Shown in pieces: positions 1 to 9,092 of a stretch of DNA of 64,000 nucleotides. Position numbers and translations under genes: made by a program. The stretch comes from Psychromonas aquimarina ATCC BAA-1526 (GTDB lineage Bacteria; Pseudomonadota; Gammaproteobacteria; Enterobacterales; Psychromonadaceae): contig NZ_AUAM01000008.1 in NCBI RefSeq assembly GCF_000428725.1, positions 62,001 through 126,000 on the forward strand, given 5' to 3'. A model generated the notes under the pieces. That model was not told where the DNA came from and did no database searches. It was given only the letters and a program-made list of their open reading frames with translations. Position 1 is the first letter of the stretch, and each line of letters opens with the position of its first letter.

Positions 1-397
1 TGTCGCCGGTAAAACTGTTGGGAAAATTGACGGCGGTTTATTAGTTTTATTAGGCGTCGAAAAAGATGATGATGAAAAAAAATGTAAACGTCTGGCTGAA
101 CGGGTACTCGCTTATCGGATATTTTCCGACAGTGAAGATAAAATGAACCTTAACGTGCAGCAGGCCGGCGGCAGTTTGTTAGTTGTCTCTCAGTTCACTC
201 TGGCCGCCGATACAAAAAAAGGTAACCGCCCGGGGTTTTCTTATGGTGCTTTGCCGCAGGAAGCGGAGCGTCTCTATGAACTGTTTAATAAAAACTGTGC
301 TGATACGGGCATCAAGGTAGAAAGCGGTGAGTTTGCCGCCGATATGCAGGTTTCTTCAACTAATGACGGACCAGTGACATTCTGGCTGCAGGTATAA
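1..397 (+). CDS. dtd: D-aminoacyl-tRNA deacylase (5' end missing)
   Basis: Cytoplasmic enzyme that hydrolyses D-aminoacyl-tRNA (and Gly-tRNA-Ala), recycling tRNAs charged with the wrong stereoisomer. The frame is open from base 2 to the stop at 395-397, giving 131 residues of a family usually about 145 long, so roughly the first 14 residues lie before the window. The family signatures SQFTLAAD and [11 protein letters not shown] (C-terminal) are both present, and the protein reads almost like the E. coli one. The internal ATG at 143 is not the start, because conserved sequence ([14 protein letters not shown]) lies upstream of it. Identification is very secure. Confidence 0.96.
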   Translation, partial: VAGKTVGKIDGGLLVLLGVEKDDDEKKCKRLAERVLAYRIFSDSEDKMNLNVQQAGGSLLVVSQFTLAADTKKGNRPGFSYGALPQEAERLYELFNKNCADTGIKVESGEFAADMQVSSTNDGPVTFWLQV

Positions 398-478
398 ATA
401 CAGCTTTGTTTCTTTTTTGTTAAACTTATCGCATAGTACGCTGTCTATACGGTTCATTTCTTAATATGAGATTTATAC

Positions 479-3364
479 ATGTTACCTGTTAACTTCCTTA
501 CCCTGATGTTCAGCTGCTTTGCTTTATGCTTTTCTTCATTGCTGTCTGCCTCCGACAAAAATAATACTGAGTCCACTATGAAATCTTTTGAAATTATCAA
601 TGAGTCGATTAAACAGAGCCCCAATGATAATCGCCGTTATCAGAAGATTCGTTTAAGCAACTCCCTTGAAGTATTACTGGTGTCAGATCCGGATTTAGAA
701 AACAGCTCTGCGTCGTTATCGGTACCTGTGGGAAGCATGCATAATCCGGAGAGTCAGCTTGGTCTGGCGCATTATTTAGAGCATATGCTTTTTCTCGGCT
801 CCGAGCGTTACCCGGTAATCAATGAATACAGTAAGTTTATGAGTCAGCATGGCGGTTATACTAATGCTTACACTTCTCAGGAGAGCACTGTTTACGGTTT
901 TGAAGTTAATGATAACTCTTTTGAGGAAGCCTTAGACCGCCTCGGTGATGTTATGCGCGCACCATTGTTAGATGAAAAATATGCAGAAAAAGAAAGGCAT
1001 ACGGTAAATGCAGAGCATAAAACCTACTTTGATAACGATATGCGTAAACTTTACGCGCTGCAGCGTTATACCTTAAACCCTGATTATCCAATGGCGCGCT
1101 TCAGTACCGGGGATTTAACTACGCTGACTGATAAGCCGGGCAGTAAACTGCAGCAGGAGCTGGAGCAGTTCTTTGCGGACTACTATTCAGCTAATTTAAT
1201 GAAAGTTGCGCTTACCGGACCGCGTTCAATCGAAGAGCTGCAGAAAGCCGCTAGTGAATACTTAACCCAGATTCCCAATAAAAATGCGCAGAAACCGGTT
1301 ATCGTGACACCTATGCTGACGGCAAAAGAGTTAGCCCTTAAAGTGGAGATGAAACCCACGGCAGACTTGAAGATACTGCAGGTTAATTTTTTAGTGCCTA
1401 GTGTTAAAGACGAATATATGTATCAGCCGGGCGGTTATATCAGCCGTCTGCTCGGCTCTGATCATAAAGGCGGCTTGTCTGATTATCTGCAGAAAGCCGG
1501 TTTAGCTGATTCCGTAATGTCCAGCTTTTATGCGCCGCATAGCGATGAGTATTCGAAATTTTCTATGCAGTTCAAGTTAACCAGCAAAGGATTAAAAGAG
1601 CAGGATACTATCATCGCCAGCTTGTTTGCTTTTATAAATTTAGTTAAAGAACAGGGCATTAATAAACAGCAGTACCAGGAGCAGAAAAAAAGTTTAGATC
1701 AGCGTTTTGAATTTTTAACGAAAAACTCCGGTTTTAATTATGTAATGGCATTATCGGCGAATATGCAGGTTTATCCGAGCCGTGATTTACTGTTTTTTCC
1801 ATATCGCCTGGACAGCTTTAACGAAAAGTTTATCACTCAGGTCTTATCTTATTTAACGCCTGAAAACAGCCGCATTTTTGAATTAAGTCAGCAGGCAAAA
1901 GGCGGAACACAAATCCCATATTATCAGGGAGAGTATGCAAAAAGTGCTGTTTCAATTGAGACCCAGCAGGCCTGGTTAAAGCAGGCTGAAACAATTGAAC
2001 TGATACTGCCGAAAAGCAATGAATGGCAGCCGGAAAATTTAAGCCTGGTAAAAAAAGAGCACAGCGAAAAAGCTGCTCAGCTGGTTAATAAACCGGGATA
2101 TTCAGTGTGGTTTCAGCAGAGTGAATATATTGATGAGCCGAAAGCAATTATTAAACTGCAGCTTAACAGTAATATTGCTGATCAGAGCGCTAAATCTCGT
2201 GTAACCATGAATCTGCTCCTGAGTATGCTTAGAAAGCAGTTTGCAGAGCTGAATTTTGTCACGCAGGAAGCGGGGTTAGGATTTGCCCTGAGCAGTTCAA
2301 ACGGGCTGGTTATCAGTACCTCTGGATACAGCGATAAGCAGGATAAGCTGCTGCTGACGGTATTAAAACAGATACAAAATGCCAAGTTTAGTGAACAGTC
2401 GTTAACGCTTGCGAAACAGGATATGCACAGACGCTTGAATAATAAAGCGAAAATTAAAGCGATGGATCTGGCGCTTGACGGATTCAGGCAGGTTGTACGT
2501 CAGCCGGCCTGGTCTGATCAAACCCTGCTTGCAGAGGTGCAGAGTCTGACCTTAAATGATGTTGACTTGTTTATCAAACAGCTGTTTGACAGTTCCGCTT
2601 TACGTCTGCTTGCATTGGGTAATTTAAGCAGCACTCAGGTGCTTGAGTTAAGCGCTGCTGTAGAAAAAACGGTAAATATTCAGGCCGCAGATTTTTATGT
2701 TATTAAACGTTTAAATGCCGATCTTAATCAAGGAGCTTTAAATTATCAGTTAAGTTCAGAGATGCAGGATGACGCCCTGGCAAGTATTTACCTTACAACA
2801 CTAAAAGGGGATAAACCCCTGGCTGCCGCTGAGCTGCTAAATAAGATATTACGCCCGGCTTTTTACGATCAGATCCGCACTCAGGAGCAGCTTACTTACT
2901 CTCCGTTTACTGCTACTTTTCCTGTGAATGACCACGTTGCATTCGGCCTGTTTACACAAAGTCCGGCAGCCAGCAATGCACAGCTGCATCTTCGTTTTAA
3001 TGCTTTTCTGAACAACTTTAAAAAGATCATCGAAGCAACAGATGAAGAAAAATTCGCTGCTATTAAAAAAGCACATATTGCCAATTATTTAGCTAAACCT
3101 ACGGCAATGTCGGGAGAGTTTGCTTATCTGATTAATGAGTGGTTAAGTGTTAAAAAAGAGATAAACAATAAACAGGCTTATATTCAGTGTCTGCAGGAAA
3201 CTTCATTAGCTGATATCAACAAGTTTTACCAGGATGTTTTTGTGCAGAGCGGCAAAACCCAGTCTGTTTTCATTCAGGTACAGGGAGAGAAGTTCATAAA
3301 AGAGCCTCGTTTAACAGTGGCTGGTGAAGTGAAGATCACTGATGTGGATAAATTACCCAAGTAA
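479..3364 (+). CDS. ptrA: Periplasmic zinc protease, pitrilysin (M16) family
   Basis: Predicted secreted M16A metallopeptidase cutting small peptides in the periplasm. Residues 1-24 form a signal peptide ending at LLSA. The inverted zinc motif HYLEH is at 98-102, and the third zinc ligand is probably E179 in NAEH, at the same 77-residue distance as in E. coli pitrilysin. At 961 aa it matches the 962 aa of E. coli PtrA and should contain the four M16 half-domains, only the first catalytic. It is a monocistronic plus-strand gene after dtd. No truncation or frameshift is visible. It could equally be called an insulinase-like peptidase; the substrate is inferred. Confidence 0.88.
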   Translation: MLPVNFLTLMFSCFALCFSSLLSASDKNNTESTMKSFEIINESIKQSPNDNRRYQKIRLSNSLEVLLVSDPDLENSSASLSVPVGSMHNPESQLGLAHYLEHMLFLGSERYPVINEYSKFMSQHGGYTNAYTSQESTVYGFEVNDNSFEEALDRLGDVMRAPLLDEKYAEKERHTVNAEHKTYFDNDMRKLYALQRYTLNPDYPMARFSTGDLTTLTDKPGSKLQQELEQFFADYYSANLMKVALTGPRSIEELQKAASEYLTQIPNKNAQKPVIVTPMLTAKELALKVEMKPTADLKILQVNFLVPSVKDEYMYQPGGYISRLLGSDHKGGLSDYLQKAGLADSVMSSFYAPHSDEYSKFSMQFKLTSKGLKEQDTIIASLFAFINLVKEQGINKQQYQEQKKSLDQRFEFLTKNSGFNYVMALSANMQVYPSRDLLFFPYRLDSFNEKFITQVLSYLTPENSRIFELSQQAKGGTQIPYYQGEYAKSAVSIETQQAWLKQAETIELILPKSNEWQPENLSLVKKEHSEKAAQLVNKPGYSVWFQQSEYIDEPKAIIKLQLNSNIADQSAKSRVTMNLLLSMLRKQFAELNFVTQEAGLGFALSSSNGLVISTSGYSDKQDKLLLTVLKQIQNAKFSEQSLTLAKQDMHRRLNNKAKIKAMDLALDGFRQVVRQPAWSDQTLLAEVQSLTLNDVDLFIKQLFDSSALRLLALGNLSSTQVLELSAAVEKTVNIQAADFYVIKRLNADLNQGALNYQLSSEMQDDALASIYLTTLKGDKPLAAAELLNKILRPAFYDQIRTQEQLTYSPFTATFPVNDHVAFGLFTQSPAASNAQLHLRFNAFLNNFKKIIEATDEEKFAAIKKAHIANYLAKPTAMSGEFAYLINEWLSVKKEINNKQAYIQCLQETSLADINKFYQDVFVQSGKTQSVFIQVQGEKFIKEPRLTVAGEVKITDVDKLPK

Positions 3365-3489
3365 CATGCCATTTATTCAGTTATATAGAGTCTCTGCTCA
3401 CAAAACAGCCTAAATACTCAGTTGTTTAAGTTACTTGTTTGATAAAATATTGATCAAGCAGGCGGCTTAAGCATCAGAGTGCACCTTTT

Positions 3490-5703
3490 ATGATCCTTTT
3501 TATTTTTCTATTTCGTAAATCATTAATGTTAGTCTTCGGCATTATTGTAACTTGTTTAACATTGTCCGCCGCCGCCGCTGCAGATATCTCTTTCACTGAA
3601 CAGGAAAAGTTGTATTTACAAAGCGCTCCGCTCATCAAGGTACATGCAGAAAAGGCATGGCGGCCTTTTAACTTTACCGAACATAACCAGGCCAAAGGTT
3701 ACTCTAATGATCTGATTCGTCTAGTTGCACGAAAAACCGGGTTAAAAATACAGTTTGTGCCGGGTTATCATTGGAACGATTATCTGGGCATGCTGGAAAA
3801 CGGCGATATCGACTTAATCACTAATATAAAGATCACTCCGGAACGAGAGCAGTATGCTGTTTTTACTCAGTATAATCCGCTAAAAGCGATTGACGGTCTG
3901 CTCACTTCTAATGAGACGGCTCACTATGCCGACTTTAAATACCTGAAGAATAAAAATATCGCCGTAGTGCGCGGTTTCTTCTATGAGGAGTTAATGCGTA
4001 CTCACTATCCTGAGATTAATCTGCTTTTAACCAACAGTACCGAAGAGTCCGTTGAGCAGCTGGTGCTGGGCCATGTTGATGCGGTTTTGGACTCCTATGC
4101 GGTGCTTAATTATTATATTCAGCGCTATTTCATCAGCGGCGTAAAAAACGTACCTCTGTTTGATCATTATGTCTTTAATCATCTGCCGCAATATATGGCT
4201 GTTCATAAAAATAATCCTGTTTTGCGTGATATTTTAAATAAAGGTCTATTAGCGGTTAGCGATCAAGAGTTATTTAATTTACAGAAAAAATGGTCTATGT
4301 CTGAAGAACTGAATGAGCAGTTTGTAGATACAAGTTTTCAGCAGAAAATGCCGGTATTCAGTGAAAGTGAACGTCGTTATCTACAGCGTAAGGGGGATTT
4401 AAAGATGTGTGTTGACCCGGACTGGCTGCCTATAGAAGGTATTCAAAACGGGCAGTATATCGGTATGGGGGCTGATTTTCTGCAGTTGTTTAAGCAGCGC
4501 ATTGGTAATGCGGTACAGCTGGTAGAAAGCAGGTCGTGGTCGGAAACTCTGCGCTTATTTAAAGAGGGGGAATGTGATTTTATTCCGGTGATCAGCAGGA
4601 GTGAAAAACGTGAACGTTATTTAGACTTTTCATATCCTTATTTACGTTTTCCGCAGGTGCTGGTGACAAAAAAAGAACGTTTAATACACAAGCTGGAACA
4701 AGTATTAGATAAGCCTTTAGGCATTGTTAAAGATTACTCCTATAAGGATGTTTTTGAAGAAAATTATCCGCAGGGTCATCTGCGTGAATTTTCATCTGCA
4801 CAGGCAGGGCTGGATGCAGTTGAAAGCGGAGAAATTTACGGTTTTATTGACTCTCTTCCTGTGATGGCCAGGCAGATTCAAAAATATTATCCCGAACTGA
4901 AAATTGCCGATAAATTTGAACATAAATATGCTTTATCTCTGGCTGTTCGGGAGTCCAACCGTGTTTTACTTGGTGTGTTCAATAAGATAATTGCAAGTAT
5001 TTCAGTGCAGCAGCACGAAGAGATTATCAACCGCTGGCTTCCTTTGGTTTACGAGAAAAAAAATAGTTTAACCTGGTTATGGTCTATTTTAGCAGCCGCT
5101 GCAGTGATCTGTTTTATCTTCGTTTTACGTTCTCTGCTGTTAACCAGGACAAACCGCCAGCTCCGGGATATGCAGGAAAAACTGGAACAATTAGCGATGC
5201 GCGATACTTTGACCGGACTGCCTAATCATTATCACTCTACTGAGCTGCTCAATAAAGAGTGGGCGAGGGCAAGACGTTCCAAGCTTCCGCTCTCTGTGGT
5301 GATGCTGGATATTGATCATTTTAAGAGTTTTAATGATCAGTATGGCCGCCTGGCAGGTGACAGCTGTTTAATTGAATTAGCCCGGCGTCTGCAGGAAGTC
5401 ATTAACCGCCCGGCTGACTTATTAGCGCGTTACAGCGGTGAAGAGTTTATCCTGATCCTGCCTGAAACTAGTGCCAAAGGTGCGCAGGCGCTGACTGCAG
5501 ATGTGTTTTCTGTACTGCAGCGCTGGGCGTTAACACATAAAGGTTCACCTTCATCGTCTGTTTTAACTATGAGTGCGGGTTGTGCAACACTGGTTTATGA
5601 CGACAAATACCAGGCGGATGAACTGGTGCGCAGGGCAGACAGCGCGTTATTTAGAGCCCAGGAAAAAGGTTATAACCAGCTGGTGCAGTATGGAAATAAT
5701 TAG
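3490..5703 (+). CDS. Periplasmic-sensing diguanylate cyclase (two SBP_bac_3 domains plus GGDEF)
   Basis: Predicted inner-membrane c-di-GMP synthase. Domain order is: signal/anchor (about 1-31), a first bacterial solute-binding family 3 domain (about 45-265), a second (about 300-520), one transmembrane helix (about 534-557, SILAAAAVICFIFVL) and a GGDEF domain (about 575-735). The active-site loop reads SGEEF at 649-653 instead of GGDEF. The inhibitory I-site RxxD is present as RPAD at 640-643, exactly five residues upstream. Such periplasmic domains usually sense amino acids or similar small ligands; the ligand here is unknown. Gly-to-Ser at the first loop position leaves activity probable but unproven. 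Because c-di-GMP commonly controls exopolysaccharide, a link to the loci downstream is possible, but it is inference only. Confidence 0.88.
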   Translation: MILFIFLFRKSLMLVFGIIVTCLTLSAAAAADISFTEQEKLYLQSAPLIKVHAEKAWRPFNFTEHNQAKGYSNDLIRLVARKTGLKIQFVPGYHWNDYLGMLENGDIDLITNIKITPEREQYAVFTQYNPLKAIDGLLTSNETAHYADFKYLKNKNIAVVRGFFYEELMRTHYPEINLLLTNSTEESVEQLVLGHVDAVLDSYAVLNYYIQRYFISGVKNVPLFDHYVFNHLPQYMAVHKNNPVLRDILNKGLLAVSDQELFNLQKKWSMSEELNEQFVDTSFQQKMPVFSESERRYLQRKGDLKMCVDPDWLPIEGIQNGQYIGMGADFLQLFKQRIGNAVQLVESRSWSETLRLFKEGECDFIPVISRSEKRERYLDFSYPYLRFPQVLVTKKERLIHKLEQVLDKPLGIVKDYSYKDVFEENYPQGHLREFSSAQAGLDAVESGEIYGFIDSLPVMARQIQKYYPELKIADKFEHKYALSLAVRESNRVLLGVFNKIIASISVQQHEEIINRWLPLVYEKKNSLTWLWSILAAAAVICFIFVLRSLLLTRTNRQLRDMQEKLEQLAMRDTLTGLPNHYHSTELLNKEWARARRSKLPLSVVMLDIDHFKSFNDQYGRLAGDSCLIELARRLQEVINRPADLLARYSGEEFILILPETSAKGAQALTADVFSVLQRWALTHKGSPSSSVLTMSAGCATLVYDDKYQADELVRRADSALFRAQEKGYNQLVQYGNN

Positions 5704-5714
5704 TTTTTCTTCAC

Positions 5715-5743
5715 GTGACCTCGATTCACTTTAATCTTATAAT
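5715..5743 (+). promoter_or_regulatory. Sigma-70 promoter of rph-pyrE
   Basis: GTGACC (5715-5720) and a perfect TATAAT (5738-5743) are separated by 17 bp. The predicted transcription start is near 5750, about 27 nt before the rph start codon. A weak AAGCC/GGCTT hairpin (5744-5768) sits in this leader just before a T-run; whether it acts is unclear. Confidence 0.6.
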
Positions 5744-5776
5744 AAGCCCTCATTTTCTAAGAAGGCTTTTTAATTT

Positions 5777-6496
5777 ATGCGCCCTAGCAACCGTACTCCA
5801 GAACAAAACCGCGATATCAAAATCACTCGTAATTACACCGAATATGCTGAAGGCTCTGTATTAATTGAAGTGGGTAATACCAAAGTACTTTGTAACGCAT
5901 CAGTTTCAGATTCAGTGCCTCGTTTTTTAAAAGGCAAAGGTAAAGGTTGGGTAACGGCTGAATATGCAATGTTACCGCGTGCAACACATACTCGTAATAT
6001 GCGTGAAGCAGCTAAAGGTAAACAGGGCGGGCGTACCTTAGAAATTCAGCGTCTGATCGCACGTTCATTACGTGCCGCGGTTGACCTTGATGCTCTAGGC
6101 GAAAATATGATCACTGTAGACTGTGATGTTATTCAGGCAGACGGCGGTACACGTACAGCATCTATTACCGGTGCATGTATCGCATTAGCAGATGCGCTTA
6201 ACTGGATGGTTAAGGAAGGTAAATTGAAAACAAGTCCGCTGAAGCAGATGATTGCGGCTGTTTCTGTGGGTGTCTACAAAGGTACGCCGGTATGTGATTT
6301 AGATTACGATGAAGATTCAAATGCCGAAACAGATATGAATGTAGTTATGACTGAAACTGGCGGTATGATTGAGATCCAGGGGACTGCAGAAGACGGTGCA
6401 TTCAGCCATGATGAGCTGCTTGCAATGCTGAGTCTTGCAAAAAGCGGTATCGAGAGATTAATCGCTGAACAGAATAAAGCACTAGCAGGAGAATAA
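5777..6496 (+). CDS. rph: Ribonuclease PH
   Basis: Phosphate-dependent 3'-5' exoribonuclease that trims tRNA 3' ends and degrades structured RNA, acting as a hexamer in the cytoplasm. At 239 aa it has the E. coli length. It begins [16 protein letters not shown] and contains the conserved stretches [15 protein letters not shown] and [12 protein letters not shown], plus the catalytic-core segment [19 protein letters not shown]. It is followed by pyrE after 5 nt, the classic rph-pyrE order. Translation of rph up to its end is the basis of pyrE attenuation in E. coli; whether that applies here is not shown, since the gap is only 5 nt and no terminator lies between the genes. Confidence 0.97.
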   Translation: MRPSNRTPEQNRDIKITRNYTEYAEGSVLIEVGNTKVLCNASVSDSVPRFLKGKGKGWVTAEYAMLPRATHTRNMREAAKGKQGGRTLEIQRLIARSLRAAVDLDALGENMITVDCDVIQADGGTRTASITGACIALADALNWMVKEGKLKTSPLKQMIAAVSVGVYKGTPVCDLDYDEDSNAETDMNVVMTETGGMIEIQGTAEDGAFSHDELLAMLSLAKSGIERLIAEQNKALAGE

Positions 6497-6501
6497 TTCG
6501 C

Positions 6502-7143
6502 ATGAAAGATTATCAGAAAGAGTTTATTGAGTTTGCTATAGAAAAAGAAGTACTTAAATTTGGTGAGTTCACATTAAAATCAGGCCGCACCAGTCCTTAC
6601 TTCTTTAATGCCGGCCTGTTTAACAGCGGTCTGGATTTAGCGCGTTTAGGACGCTTTTACGCGGCTGCATTAATGGATTCTGGTATTGATTATGATCTTC
6701 TGTTTGGACCTGCTTACAAAGGCATCCCAATTGCAACAACAACTGCGGTTGCCTTAGCAAACGATTACGATTTAGACCTGCCGTACTGCTTTAACCGTAA
6801 AGAAGCTAAAACTCATGGTGAAGGCGGAAGTCTAGTAGGCTCTGAGCTTAAAGGAAAAATAATGCTGGTTGATGATGTTATCACGGCTGGTACCGCCATT
6901 CGTGAATCAATGGATATCATTCAGGCACATAATGCTGAACTTGCTGGTGTATTGATTGCCTTGGATCGTCAGGAAAAAGGCAAAGCAGAGCTTTCTGCTA
7001 TTCAGGAAGTTGAACGTGATTATAATGCTAAAGTCATTTCAATTGTGCAGCTGGGTGATCTGGTGACTTATCTGCAGGCGAAGCCTGAAATGCAGGAGCA
7101 TCTCCAATCTGTACAGGCATATCGTGAAAAGTACGGTGTGTAA
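6502..7143 (+). CDS. pyrE: Orotate phosphoribosyltransferase
   Basis: Catalyses orotate + PRPP to OMP + PPi in de novo pyrimidine synthesis. The protein is 213 aa, equal to the family norm. The PRPP-binding loop [12 protein letters not shown] is at 122-133. The N-terminal [13 protein letters not shown] segment (24-36) and the [13 protein letters not shown] dimer-active-site loop are intact. It is co-transcribed with rph and terminated by the hairpin at 7161-7187. Confidence 0.97.
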   Translation: MKDYQKEFIEFAIEKEVLKFGEFTLKSGRTSPYFFNAGLFNSGLDLARLGRFYAAALMDSGIDYDLLFGPAYKGIPIATTTAVALANDYDLDLPYCFNRKEAKTHGEGGSLVGSELKGKIMLVDDVITAGTAIRESMDIIQAHNAELAGVLIALDRQEKGKAELSAIQEVERDYNAKVISIVQLGDLVTYLQAKPEMQEHLQSVQAYREKYGV

Positions 7144-7160
7144 CAAGTGTTGTTAAGTGA

Positions 7161-7187
7161 AAACCACTATTTATAGTGGTTTTTTTA
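7161..7187 (+). terminator. Rho-independent terminator of rph-pyrE
   Basis: A 9-bp stem (AAACCACTA / TAGTGGTTT) with a 4-nt loop, followed by a T-rich tract. It sits 17 nt after the pyrE stop and immediately before the convergent deacetylase gene. Confidence 0.85.
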
Positions 7188-7190
7188 TAG

Positions 7191-8264
7191 CTAATTTTTA
7201 CCAGCCGTATTTCTTAGATGATGTAGATCCTGATAGGTTATTGAGCTCAGCTCATGGTGCTCTTGTAAAAAGGTATTTAACTTTTCCAGCGAGTAGGGGG
7301 TTAAACTTTTAGGATGACCCATAACATTAAAAACAGCGTGCGGATCTGCTTTATTTTTATGTTCTTTAAGTGCTTTATCTAGCTGGCCGGCTTTACTGCC
7401 GTCAAGTGAAACCGGCCCGCAGGTTGTTCTGCTTAAACGCTGAATATAATAACTTTTGTCGTGAATGATAGCCTGGCCGTCACCAAAGGCAGAAAATTTA
7501 CTGCTGGAGAACTGCTTATGAAACGCCAGTTTCCAAAAAAACAGCGGGGATGTTTTGACTGCACTAATCGGCAGTTCCGTAAAGTACCCGTCCAGCTGCT
7601 CAGTTAACGGATCATTTTTGAAATTCCACCAGGCTTTATCCGGCATGTCCTTAAAATTAAACCAGCGGCTGGGATCATCACAGCGCCCCTCTGCAAACAG
7701 AGTGCTGTCTAACCAGATATTGTTATTTTCAAGTGACTGCCTAATATCTTCAAAAGGCTGCAGGCACCAGCCTCCGGCGCGGAACGCAAATATTTTCTGT
7801 TCAGAGCATGATTCAAGCTCCTGCTTGTAGCTTGTCACTATCTCATTCTGTTCCTGACGACAAAAATCATGTAATCGGTAGCGTTTACTATTTATTACCC
7901 AGCCTTTGCTGCTGTAGTAACTGTCCTGCCAGTGCGGGTGGATATGCAGCTGTATATCGTGACCTTGCTGGGAAAGTGACTGCAGCTGCTTTTTTATTGC
8001 CGCATACTGCTCTGCAAGGAGAGGAAAATCAGCGCTGTATTGTTTGAGTTTAATTAAAAAACCGGCATCGACAAACAAGCTTATTTTGACGTTATATCTA
8101 TTTACCACATTAAGTAAATACCGGGTAGGCCGGAGCAGGCAGTGCTCGACACTGCCGCTTTTATTACCAAAAAAAAGTTCATAATCTAAGCTGAGAAGTA
8201 ATTTCACCTGAGACTGTTTCATTTTATTTTTCCAATGTGTTTGATACTTATGAATCATAGTCAT
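7191..8264 (-). CDS. Polysaccharide-deacetylase-like (WalW-type) protein
   Basis: Predicted NodB-fold carbohydrate deacetylase or relative with an unusual motif set. The metal-binding Asp region is LSLDYELFFG (D27, E29). A histidine cluster LHIHPHW lies at 107-112, and an arginine motif FRAGGWC at 161-167. There is no signal peptide, so it is probably cytoplasmic, as in polysaccharide-biosynthesis WalW-like proteins. The start is uncertain: ATG at 8264, or the methionine at residue 15 (8222), just before the conserved strand; neither has a clear ribosome-binding site. The 5' flank is a truncated copy of the dispersed repeat at 8291-8390. It lies at the edge of the XrtA island and may act on that polysaccharide (inference). 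Confidence 0.7.
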   Translation of the reverse strand: MTMIHKYQTHWKNKMKQSQVKLLLSLDYELFFGNKSGSVEHCLLRPTRYLLNVVNRYNVKISLFVDAGFLIKLKQYSADFPLLAEQYAAIKKQLQSLSQQGHDIQLHIHPHWQDSYYSSKGWVINSKRYRLHDFCRQEQNEIVTSYKQELESCSEQKIFAFRAGGWCLQPFEDIRQSLENNNIWLDSTLFAEGRCDDPSRWFNFKDMPDKAWWNFKNDPLTEQLDGYFTELPISAVKTSPLFFWKLAFHKQFSSSKFSAFGDGQAIIHDKSYYIQRLSRTTCGPVSLDGSKAGQLDKALKEHKNKADPHAVFNVMGHPKSLTPYSLEKLNTFLQEHHELSSITYQDLHHLRNTAGKN

Positions 8265-8290
8265 TTTTCAGCAGCTCGCCATGGAGTAAG

Positions 8291-8390
8291 TTGTGAAGTT
8301 TGATTTAACCAGTTAGATCTTCACCTTCACGCCTAGAAACTATTCACCTCACGACTTGCTGATTTTTGTATCTTGAATGATAACGGTATA
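8291..8390 (-). repeat. Partial copy of the dispersed TIR (MITE-like) repeat
   Basis: Read on the minus strand, this matches the first ~100 bp of the full copy at 54633-54896. It includes the terminal motif near TATACC, the AAGTCGTGAGGT block and the GTGAAGATCTAACTGGTTAA block. Similarity stops around CACAAC at 8291, so the other half and the second terminal repeat are missing. Confidence 0.8.
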
Positions 8391-8412
8391 AGCAGGGGAT
8401 TTTTTATCTGTA

Positions 8413-8451
8413 ACAAAAAAGCCCAGCAGCAGTATTACTGCTGTTGGGCTA
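8413..8451 (-). terminator. Terminator of the PEP-CTERM-like gene
   Basis: On the minus strand, AGCCCAACAGCAG pairs with CTGCTGCTGGGCT (one mismatch) around a 5-nt loop, followed by TTTTTTG. It lies about 30 nt downstream of the stop codon at 8482. Confidence 0.85.
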
Positions 8452-8481
8452 AACGTCATTTTTTAAATTTCAGTTAAGATT

Positions 8482-9003
8482 TTATTTTTTGCCGCGGCGG
8501 ACAAAACCGAAACCAATCAATGCTAAACCTAATACTGCAGCAGCTGCTGGAGCTGGAACGGCAGTAGCAGAGAATGACACCTCTGATGTTGAAGTTTGGC
8601 TTGTAAATACCCATTCACCCGCAGTGTCTGCATATCCCGCATGTTTAATAGTCCCGTCACCCGCAACCGTTATGGAAAATGCATTTGCAACATTGTAAGT
8701 TATTGATTTTAAATCAAAGGTGAAGCCGTTTACTACCCATAGAGCACTCACAGGTCCTACAGTAAACGGGTCTACAAATGTAACTGACATAGCCTCGCTG
8801 CCCACAAAGTCACCTGTCGCTAAGTTGACGATAGGCAAACCGGAAAAATCAATTTTAGTTACTGCAGTTCCGACAACAGTATTGACTGAGTCGCCGGTAA
8901 AGTTAATTGAACCTTCGATCTCCGGCATTGGAATGGCCGATACTGTAACGCTGGTAAGTAAAAGCAGGGTTGATACAAAAAATGTGGAAATAAGCTTTTT
9001 CAT
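8482..9003 (-). CDS. Exported protein with PEP-CTERM-like sorting signal
   Basis: Probable substrate of exosortase A. I place the start at 9003, where GAGGGG lies 6 nt upstream (MKKLISTFFV...), giving 173 aa; the longer reading from 9063 adds 20 residues without a signal-like start. The signal peptide covers about residues 1-23 (ending VSA). The C-terminus (149-173) is tripartite: VPAPA, a hydrophobic helix AAAVLGLALIGFGF, then RRGKK. This is the PEP-CTERM layout with Pro-Ala-Pro in place of Pro-Glu-Pro. The middle has no recognised enzymatic domain. The gene is monocistronic with its own terminator and a sigma-54-like promoter (9077-9092). Confidence 0.82.
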   Translation of the reverse strand: MKKLISTFFVSTLLLLTSVTVSAIPMPEIEGSINFTGDSVNTVVGTAVTKIDFSGLPIVNLATGDFVGSEAMSVTFVDPFTVGPVSALWVVNGFTFDLKSITYNVANAFSITVAGDGTIKHAGYADTAGEWVFTSQTSTSEVSFSATAVPAPAAAAVLGLALIGFGFVRRGKK

Positions 9004-9076
9004 GTTAATCCCCTCACTAAGTTTTATGAAATTACTCACGATGTGAACATTATTTTGTTTCACTCTGTATAACTAG

Positions 9077-9092
9077 AGCATAGATAATGCCA
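9077..9092 (-). promoter_or_regulatory. Candidate sigma-54 (-24/-12) promoter of the PEP-CTERM gene
   Basis: The minus strand reads TGGCAT-N5-ATGCT, against consensus TGGCAC-N5-TTGCW. The invariant GG and GC have the correct spacing. The predicted start is near 9066, leaving a 63-nt leader before the ATG at 9003. PrsR, encoded nearby, is a GAFTGA-containing sigma-54 activator. Confidence 0.65.
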
